34,211 nucleotides of DNA from Candidatus Zhuqueibacterota bacterium (GTDB taxonomy: Bacteria > Zhuqueibacterota > Zhuqueibacteria > Residuimicrobiales > Oceaniaggregativiventaceae): NCBI GenBank assembly GCA_016929055.1, contig JAFGJN010000004.1, forward strand, positions 1-34,211, in the 5' to 3' direction. The notes below the pieces were generated by a model. The model searched no databases and was not told the DNA's origin. It saw only the letters and a program-made list of their open reading frames with translations. Made by a program: the position numbers and the translations under genes. The stretch's first letter is position 1, and each line of letters begins with the position of its first letter. This document shows, one piece after another, positions 27,520 through 34,211 of the stretch.

Positions 27520-27593
27520 GGTGTCCCAAACGGGGACACCACACAACCTATCTGATGTAAAAACAATAGAGGTTTTCATGAATCACAGATCAG
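27520..27593 (+). repeat. copy 2 of a hairpin-containing intergenic repeat element
   Basis: GGTGTCCC-AAACG-GGGACACC ACACA(N8)GATGTAAAA...TTTTCAT...ACAGATCAG; paralogous to 3145-3217. Confidence 0.75.
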
Positions 27594-27653
27594 ATTCGCT
27601 ATTTTGCCATTTGACCTAACCTTCTATTTATCAGTTGACTAATCATACTACTA

Positions 27654-27726
27654 AAACCTGTTTTGGACAGGTGTGTATTTATATGATTATTAATAATTCC
27701 AAGAAAATCTGTTTTGGACAGTAGTG
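27654..27726. repeat. pair of short direct repeats AAAAYCTGTTTTGGACAG(N2)GTGT, period 51 nt
   Basis: CTGTTTTGGACAG at 27658-27670 and 27709-27721, flanked in both by AAAA(C/T) upstream and GTGT two bases downstream. Confidence 0.75.
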
Positions 27727-27822
27727 TCATGAATAGTAAAAAATCTTTTTCCTTTGCACAATACGAAATTGGGGCGCCTATGGCGGATAACTCTAATATC
27801 GTTTGTTCAGACAGATTCGGAT

Positions 27823-30800
27823 TTACTTGACCAAAAGTAATTTCCTCTGCAAAATCGTCTCTCCGGCCTGCAGTCGATAGAGATAGACACCCGAAGGCAC
27901 GGATTCATCGTTATCATCCCGGCCATTCCAGACGACCTGTCTTTTGCCTGGTGCGCATTTCCCCGATAGGAGCGTTCGAATACGTTGTCCGCTGACATTA
28001 AAGACAGCGAGATCGACCTGCATCTCGCCGGGCAGATCAAAAGCCAGCGTCGTGGTCGGGTTGAACGGATTCGGGTAATTGGGATAAAGGGCGATCTGTT
28101 GGGGCAGGGTCGCATGAATCTGAATGGGCTCGGATTGGTCAGTTTGTCCGTCTATACCAATCATTTGCAGGATATAGCGGTAGGTTTCACCGCCGTTAAT
28201 TTCACGATCCCTAAACTCATAGTGATACCTGTCGGCGCGAGCCGCGACAACAGCGCCTTCAAGCGGTGCAAAGAGCTGGGCGGATAGACTGCGCAGCACC
28301 ACAAATTCACGAACCGATCCGGGTTGGGGAACATGCCATTGCAACAAAACGCCGGGTTCAGATTGGAGCGGTAAAGCGCTAAAGACGACAGATTCCATCG
28401 AGGTGGTCAACACCTGAACACGCCAGACCACCTCCGAGGAGCGTTTGCCGTCGCTGACGCGACAGGTAAGGGTAAAGGTTTTAAATGCAGCACTGGTCAA
28501 CAAGAGGTTAAACACCGGCTGATGACCGACCGGCGCGCCCTGGATCAGCCAGGTGCAGGAGAGTGAATCGCCTTCGCTATCCCGAACATCGGTAATACGA
28601 AACTCGACGGATTCACCGAGTTGGATCGACACCTCGAGTTCCGACGGCTGCCAGCCAAGGATTTGTGGAGCAGAGTTTCCCTGGGTTGCTGTCGCGGAAA
28701 AGACAGTGACCTGCCCTGTGTTCAATTTCGCATCGAAATAGTATTCGCCTGGTTCACTCCCCAGCTGCACTTGACAGAAGGCCAATCCCAACGAGTCGCT
28801 TTCCACGGAACCAGATCCTAGAATAGTACCACCGTTGATAGACGAAAAATTGATCGGGACGCCAGAACAAAGGTTTTGATAGCGGTCGAAAATTTGCACC
28901 ACCAAGGGATTTTCTAGCCTCTCCCCTGCTTGAGCTACTTGACCGTCACCGGAGCGTTTGCTCAATTCGCTTGGCTGACCTGGAACAACTTTAATCAAAA
29001 ACTCTGTGGAGGCTGTTGAATCAGAGGCCGCAAAGACTTTGATGCGCACCGGACCCGCCAGAGTGCCAAGATCGACGGCTGTATGAGCGAAACCGTCTGA
29101 ATCGCTGATCACGGTGGTTTCAACAGAACCGGAAAAGGATGCAGAGCCGGTCAAACGTTTAAAAACGACACCGACACCGGCCAAACCGGCCTCGTTCTGA
29201 ACGATCCGGACGGTTAAGGGATTGGTAAGCGTGGTTCCGGCCGGAGCGATTTGGTTGTTTCCCGAAATTGGGAGCAGCGCAAATCGTCCGAAATCAAAAT
29301 CGATCATAGCCTGCTGCAAAAGAATAGAAGAATCAGGAAGCACAAAAGCAGAAACCACTTTTCTTCCAGGGCTGGTCGAAGCGAGCGATCCGGTTGTCAC
29401 GCCCTGATTGTCTGTAGGTTGAGTGGGCTGGATCAGGATGCAATCCTGATCGTTGGATATCAGCTCGACAAAGCGGCCGAGCACCGGATTCTCGAACCGA
29501 TCGAGCAAAGTTATGGTGATCGTACTTTTTTGTATACCATCAGGTCGAATCGGCGAAGTGGCCTGTAAAGTCGAACGCTGAGCATCCGGACGATCTGCCT
29601 TTGCGATAGCGTTGAAATAGATAAAAACGGATTGATGTGCAGCCTTGATGGAAATCTCGCCGGCTGTAACACCGCACCGAAAATGCGCTGATGCTGATCC
29701 TGTCGAATCGGTGACCACGGCATGGGAGGCCGATCCCTCGAAAGTGCCAGTGCCTCGCACGACAGTAAAATCGAGAATCAAATCGGGAATGGTATTGCCA
29801 TATGGATCGACGGCCCGGACGAAAAAGGGTGACGGCAAGAGGGCGTCGACCGTACCGACCTGGTGGTCGCCGCCGATTTTCTGCAGCTCGGCGAGCTCTG
29901 CCGGTCTGCAAATGGCTTCAAAGATCACCGGCGCAACATTCGATTCGGGCACTTTTGCCTGGAGTCGCTGATCGCTGCTGGCGACTGTTCCCAATATCCA
30001 GGAAACAGCCGTAAGGCCGAGGGAATCGCTGAAAGTTTGGACCGACGCTCCCCCATTGACTGAACCGCCTCCGGCGACAACACTCCAGACCACAGGCGCA
30101 CCGGCCAGTGGCATACCGCTTTGATCCAGAATACGCACTCGGAGGTTTTCCGCAAGCGGCCGTCCCGCCGCCCCCGTTTGATCTTTACCGGAAACGGCGA
30201 TCAACTCCATGGGCATGAAAACCGGTTGCTGGAACTCCACCATGGTTTCACCCAGCGTTAAATCGATTCCTTTGACCACAGCGCTTACGGTTTTTTGTTC
30301 AGCTATCGTGCTCTGCAGAAAAGCGCTAACCCGACCGGAGGCATCGGTCAATGTGTCTGGTTGGCTCAAAAGATTCCCCGAGCCGCTGACGGATATGGAC
30401 ACGGTCAATCCAGCACCGACCGAGGCACCATCGCGATCGCGCAGTGTAACCGTGATGGTCGATGCATCCGAACCGTTGGCGAAAACCGGACCGGTGGCGA
30501 CAATCGACGATTGTTGCTGATCGACTGATATGGCTGAATAAATCCATTCGATCGGGGATCCTTCCAGCGATGATTCGGCAGCTTCGCTTCGAGCGGAGAG
30601 TTTCTGTTCCGGCCCCAAATAGGGTCCGGCTTGCCATGTAACGGCACTTCGTCCCTGGGAATCGGTGCGCGAGGTCTTAAACGTATCCCCATCGAGCGAA
30701 GCCCCGCCGCTCGAGCTCCAGACGACCGGCCAGTCGGCCACCGCATTGTCCCAGCGATCCAGGACACGAACAGCAAATGGCTCGGCAAAGAGCTGTCCAG

Positions 30801-33600
30801 GACGAAGGCTCTGACCCTCCCCTCCATCAGGCACCATTCGCACCGGCAGATCGGCCACCGCCTCGGCACGAAAAAAAACCTCGGATGTGCCGATCGACAC
30901 ACTCAGGGTTTGCACCGCACCAGCATTCGGCCCCAGTCGCCAGTGGGCCTGAGCCAATCCATCGGCATCGGTCAACATCGATATCTGGGATATTCCCTGG
31001 AGAGTTCCGCCGCCTTCAATCACTCGAAAATCGACGCTTTTGCCTGCTGCGGGTTCGCCGAAAATAGTTTGGACACTAACCACGACTGGCTTGGGAAGCA
31101 AGGCGCCTGCTTCGCCGGTTTGATCGTCACCCGACTCGATCGCCAGGACAAGGGGTGTTTCCAGGACAAGGGCGGTAAATTCGAGTGGATCGCCTTGCAG
31201 GCCGGCTACTGTCGCCTGTACAACGCAGGTGTCCGGAGCGGATCCGAGCTGTAAATAAATTGAAGCAAAACCGTCGTCATCCGAATCGATGGTCGGATCG
31301 CCTATGATCCGACCACTGCCGCGGACAATCCGAAAAGTGACCGGTACGGCCGATTCGAATTGTCCCGACGCATCCCGAACACGTACCACGAGTGGATTGG
31401 CCAGTTGTTGACCGGCATAGCCCGATTGACCGTCACCGCTTATCCTCTCGAGAGATCGAGGGGCGGCTTCGGGTTCGATGAGGATGCGCTGGCCGGCAGC
31501 TACCTGACGTCTCTCAATCGAGCTGCCGTCGACCAGTTGAACACGAATATCGACAAAAACCCGGTTTCCCAGACCAAAGTGTTGCACCAGATTGCTACCG
31601 CTGAGATAACCGACCGCATTCGTGACTTGCCGATAACCGAGCAAGTAGGCCGAATTGCCGAGATGACCTGCTTCATAAATCCAGATTTTGCTTCCGATCC
31701 CCCCGCGGTCACCCCGGGGGCCGTTCACATCGATTTGCAAATAGCTGTTTTGAACGGCGGGATTGCGCCGGTCGAGGTGATTTTCCAAAAAGATGTTGTC
31801 AAAAAGTTTGTTGGTGATAAAAATATCCAGATCGCCGTCCCGATCCAGATCGTCGATGGCACAGCCGCGTGCATCCGCACCGATCACATCCGCGCCACAA
31901 AATCCGGCAGAGACAAACCCCTTTTGGCCATTGTTCAAGCTCAGGATTGCCATGGCATCGGGTATATAGCCGTTGTTTCGCAAGCGATAGAGATCGAGCC
32001 AACCGTCATTGTCGGCATCGAAAAGCTGGACGGTAAAACCATCCATGACCAGGTTATAATCCTGTGTATGATCGACAAAATAACCGTTTCCCAAATTTTC
32101 AAAGACATTTAAATATACTGTTTCTCCGATATTGGGCGTTTTCGTGTTGGCGACAAACAGGTCCAGATCGCCGTCATTGTCAAAGTCAGCAAAGGTTGCC
32201 CCGTCACTTCGGCCGCCGACAGCGATGCCGCGTTCCGCTGCCGCTTCCCGAAAGCGGCCGTTTTCATTGAGATAGAGTTCGTTGGATTTTTGTCGTTTGC
32301 TGATATAGATATCAAAATCGCCGTCATCATCGATATCGGCAACCGTCACCCCCTGAGTGCCGATCTGTTCGATCTCTTCGACTGCGCCTTCGGCACCGAG
32401 ATACTGGCGTTGAAAATAACCGCGCCCATCATTGATATAGAGTTCGTTCTCCATTCCCCAGTTGACGGCATAGAGATCGATATAACCATCGTTGTTGGCG
32501 TCAAAAGCCACAACTCCGCGTGTCTCACCGTCGATGAGCTCGATGCCGCGTCCCACACTCTCTTCGGTAAAATATCCGTTACCATCATTGATATAGAGCT
32601 GATTCGGCTCCCAGGTGTTGCCATTGAAGAGATCGAGGTCGCCGTCATTGTCCACATCGACAAAGACCACGCCATGGCTGCAGCATTCGTCGGCTACTCC
32701 CCTTTCCATCGTTTCGTCGGCAAATGTACCGTTGGGTTGCTGAATGTGGAGAACGTCGCGCAGGCATTCGCCCTGATAGCAATTTGAAATATAGACATCG
32801 GTCAGGCCGTCGTCATTGACATCACCCATGGCAATTCCATGACCAGAGTAATGTGGATCGCCGAGTCCGAAAAGATTCTTGCTATAGGTTTTATCCTCAA
32901 AAAACAGCTCGGTATCGGCGGTTCGGATTTCTAGGTCGGAATAAACCGGGCCATCGATGGTCAGGTAATCAATATCACCACCCAGATAGAGTTCGCGAAA
33001 ACGGCGTTCCTGGCCAGAAAAGGTGTATTGTTCGATCAGCTGATCATCGATAAAAATCCAAAAATAGTATTGATTATAAACGATCTTGAATCGATAAACG
33101 GATGCAAGATTGAAAAACTTGGAGTTCAGAAAAAAGTCCTCTTTGCGCTCAGTCAGACCTTTAGAGCTGAGATCGATTCGCATGGATACAGATCCATCCG
33201 AATTAACGTAAGATTTGCCGGTACGAAGATAGCACCAGGATCCGTTGGTATACAACACATCCGATTTGCCGCCCTCCTGGGAGGTCAAAAAAAAGATATG
33301 GGACTTGCTATAATCTGCTTGTTTTGCCGGATTAAAGTTGGTGACTTTGAATTCAATGGTGCCGGACGCGGGAAGGCGGTTGGCAAAACGGATGATAAGA
33401 CGGCTGTTGTTTTCTACCGTTGCCGAGGACTGGCTCGCTTTCCAGCCCGCAGAAGTAAACTGACCTTTGTAATTTTCGACCGAAGCGAATTCATGAACCA
33501 TCTCGCCGGTTAAGGGATTGTGGTAGAGCAGTTGCTGATGTACGGGTTGCGAAAAAACAACAGAGGCTAGAAAAAGAAAAATAAAACTGAGACGCGCCAT
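27823..33600 (-). CDS. very large secreted protein: N-terminal LamG-like region, FG-GAP/VCBS repeats, ASPIC/UnbV-like domain, array of bacterial Ig-like (Big_1-type) domains, sorting tail
   Basis: ATG at 33600 with signal peptide MARLSFIFLFLASVVFS; 'GDVNDDGLTDVYISN', 'DVDNDGDLDLFNGN', 'DFDNDGDLDLFVAN'; repeated 'SGDGQ.G.AG..L.NPLVVRV.D..G....GVPV.F'; tail 'LYPNYPNPFNPTTTLAFDLPGEM...LQRKLLLVK'. Confidence 0.9.
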   Translation of the reverse strand: MARLSFIFLFLASVVFSQPVHQQLLYHNPLTGEMVHEFASVENYKGQFTSAGWKASQSSATVENNSRLIIRFANRLPASGTIEFKVTNFNPAKQADYSKSHIFFLTSQEGGKSDVLYTNGSWCYLRTGKSYVNSDGSVSMRIDLSSKGLTERKEDFFLNSKFFNLASVYRFKIVYNQYYFWIFIDDQLIEQYTFSGQERRFRELYLGGDIDYLTIDGPVYSDLEIRTADTELFFEDKTYSKNLFGLGDPHYSGHGIAMGDVNDDGLTDVYISNCYQGECLRDVLHIQQPNGTFADETMERGVADECCSHGVVFVDVDNDGDLDLFNGNTWEPNQLYINDGNGYFTEESVGRGIELIDGETRGVVAFDANNDGYIDLYAVNWGMENELYINDGRGYFQRQYLGAEGAVEEIEQIGTQGVTVADIDDDGDFDIYISKRQKSNELYLNENGRFREAAAERGIAVGGRSDGATFADFDNDGDLDLFVANTKTPNIGETVYLNVFENLGNGYFVDHTQDYNLVMDGFTVQLFDADNDGWLDLYRLRNNGYIPDAMAILSLNNGQKGFVSAGFCGADVIGADARGCAIDDLDRDGDLDIFITNKLFDNIFLENHLDRRNPAVQNSYLQIDVNGPRGDRGGIGSKIWIYEAGHLGNSAYLLGYRQVTNAVGYLSGSNLVQHFGLGNRVFVDIRVQLVDGSSIERRQVAAGQRILIEPEAAPRSLERISGDGQSGYAGQQLANPLVVRVRDASGQFESAVPVTFRIVRGSGRIIGDPTIDSDDDGFASIYLQLGSAPDTCVVQATVAGLQGDPLEFTALVLETPLVLAIESGDDQTGEAGALLPKPVVVSVQTIFGEPAAGKSVDFRVIEGGGTLQGISQISMLTDADGLAQAHWRLGPNAGAVQTLSVSIGTSEVFFRAEAVADLPVRMVPDGGEGQSLRPGQLFAEPFAVRVLDRWDNAVADWPVVWSSSGGASLDGDTFKTSRTDSQGRSAVTWQAGPYLGPEQKLSARSEAAESSLEGSPIEWIYSAISVDQQQSSIVATGPVFANGSDASTITVTLRDRDGASVGAGLTVSISVSGSGNLLSQPDTLTDASGRVSAFLQSTIAEQKTVSAVVKGIDLTLGETMVEFQQPVFMPMELIAVSGKDQTGAAGRPLAENLRVRILDQSGMPLAGAPVVWSVVAGGGSVNGGASVQTFSDSLGLTAVSWILGTVASSDQRLQAKVPESNVAPVIFEAICRPAELAELQKIGGDHQVGTVDALLPSPFFVRAVDPYGNTIPDLILDFTVVRGTGTFEGSASHAVVTDSTGSASAHFRCGVTAGEISIKAAHQSVFIYFNAIAKADRPDAQRSTLQATSPIRPDGIQKSTITITLLDRFENPVLGRFVELISNDQDCILIQPTQPTDNQGVTTGSLASTSPGRKVVSAFVLPDSSILLQQAMIDFDFGRFALLPISGNNQIAPAGTTLTNPLTVRIVQNEAGLAGVGVVFKRLTGSASFSGSVETTVISDSDGFAHTAVDLGTLAGPVRIKVFAASDSTASTEFLIKVVPGQPSELSKRSGDGQVAQAGERLENPLVVQIFDRYQNLCSGVPINFSSINGGTILGSGSVESDSLGLAFCQVQLGSEPGEYYFDAKLNTGQVTVFSATATQGNSAPQILGWQPSELEVSIQLGESVEFRITDVRDSEGDSLSCTWLIQGAPVGHQPVFNLLLTSAAFKTFTLTCRVSDGKRSSEVVWRVQVLTTSMESVVFSALPLQSEPGVLLQWHVPQPGSVREFVVLRSLSAQLFAPLEGAVVAARADRYHYEFRDREINGGETYRYILQMIGIDGQTDQSEPIQIHATLPQQIALYPNYPNPFNPTTTLAFDLPGEMQVDLAVFNVSGQRIRTLLSGKCAPGKRQVVWNGRDDNDESVPSGVYLYRLQAGETILQRKLLLVK

Positions 33601-33960
33601 GGGAAAACCTCCGAAGAATACTTTTAGTTTAAACACTGAATCAGAATAACACAAAAACGAGGGTAACCGAGTTTATGGCAAAGAATCCGAGGGGAAGGAT
33701 CGTATTTTTTTACAATACAGCAAAGGCAATCATTTGCAGAAAAACCGATTTCAGGGTTTTGAAAGTGCCGGTCTGCGATGCGGATAGCAAGGTTGTCAGC
33801 CACCACATGACAGAAATAGCTAAAAACCCTTGGGGAAGCAAACGAATTGGAGCGACCCAGGTTATCTTTCCGGAGCGACCTATCGGATACTGATCAAAAT
33901 ATCTTCCGCGCCAGGCGAATCGCAAGGATAGCCAGAGCGGAGTAGAAGAAAGGTAAAACA

Positions 33961-34209
33961 TCAGATACGAATCGTGTGCAGGCGATATGCTCCATCGATA
34001 TAGAGTGTTGTGCCGGTTACATAGGCTGATTCATTGCCGGCGAGATAAATAGCGGCGCCGGTTACATCGCTCACCTCTCCCACCCTGTGCATCGGTATAT
34101 GAGACAGGAAAGCGTCGCCGGCCTCCTGAATGCTCTTGCGATTCATATCGGTAAGAATCGCGCCCGGCGAAATGGCATTGACGCGGATATTATCTTTGGC
34201 CAATTCCAA
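33961..34209 (-). CDS. SDR-family oxidoreductase, C-terminal part (5' end beyond right edge)
   Basis: 'ELAKDNIRVNAISPGAILTDM' and 'VTGAAIYLAGNESAYVTGTTLYIDGAYRL' are classical SDR C-terminal motifs; ORF reaches the window edge. Confidence 0.88.
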   Translation of the reverse strand: MELAKDNIRVNAISPGAILTDMNRKSIQEAGDAFLSHIPMHRVGEVSDVTGAAIYLAGNESAYVTGTTLYIDGAYRLHTIRI

Positions 34210-34211
34210 TG

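Noticed and set aside
27454-27822. CRISPR-like array in the repeat-bearing intergenic region
   Set aside because: Only two short repeats, no regular spacer series and no cas genes in the window.
31360-32112. 250-aa + ORF, and 32290..32787 (+)
   Set aside because: Antisense to the FG-GAP region of the large - strand protein; their 'DIDIKIAVIID'-like repeats are mirror images of the DxDxDGxxD coding repeats.
33675-33893. 72-aa + ORF and overlapping - ORFs in the 33.6-33.96 kb intergenic region
   Set aside because: No family recognised, no clear RBS, and both strands are open; left unannotated. Could be non-coding or a decayed gene.

Overview
The window looks like a bacterial chromosome segment from a Bacteroidota/Calditrichota/KSB1-like lineage; that lineage is inferred from several C-termini of the type 'NYPNPFNPxTxIxxxLP...KKMxLLK'. 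All credible genes left of ~13.94 kb are on the + strand and all credible genes to the right are on the - strand, so two gene blocks converge at ~13.94 kb. The left block has a 5'-truncated sorting-tail protein, a PorV/UPF0164-like protein, two outer-membrane/barrel-like proteins, three more sorting-tail proteins (one a GHL10/DUF187-type glycosidase, one a 1730-aa multidomain protein) and a GNAT acetyltransferase resembling the pseudo-HAT domain of O-GlcNAcase. At the convergence point sits a REP-associated tyrosine transposase (RAYT) surrounded by CCCCGGGG-core palindromes. The right block is an apparent catabolic cluster: NanE, GH94 phosphorylase, phosphohexomutase, hydantoinase-A-like protein, IT-superfamily permease, FAD oxidoreductase, transglutaminase-like protein and a small membrane protein. 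It is followed by a DsrE-like protein, a 1925-aa FG-GAP plus Ig-like-array sorting-tail protein and a truncated SDR. The most interesting signals are a ~75-nt hairpin-containing intergenic element present twice ~24 kb apart, the RAYT/palindrome neighbourhood that reaches into the last codons of both flanking genes, and the unusual amino-sugar/GH94/HyuA gene cluster. No CRISPR array, rRNA or tRNA was recognised. All family calls are by eye, without database searches.
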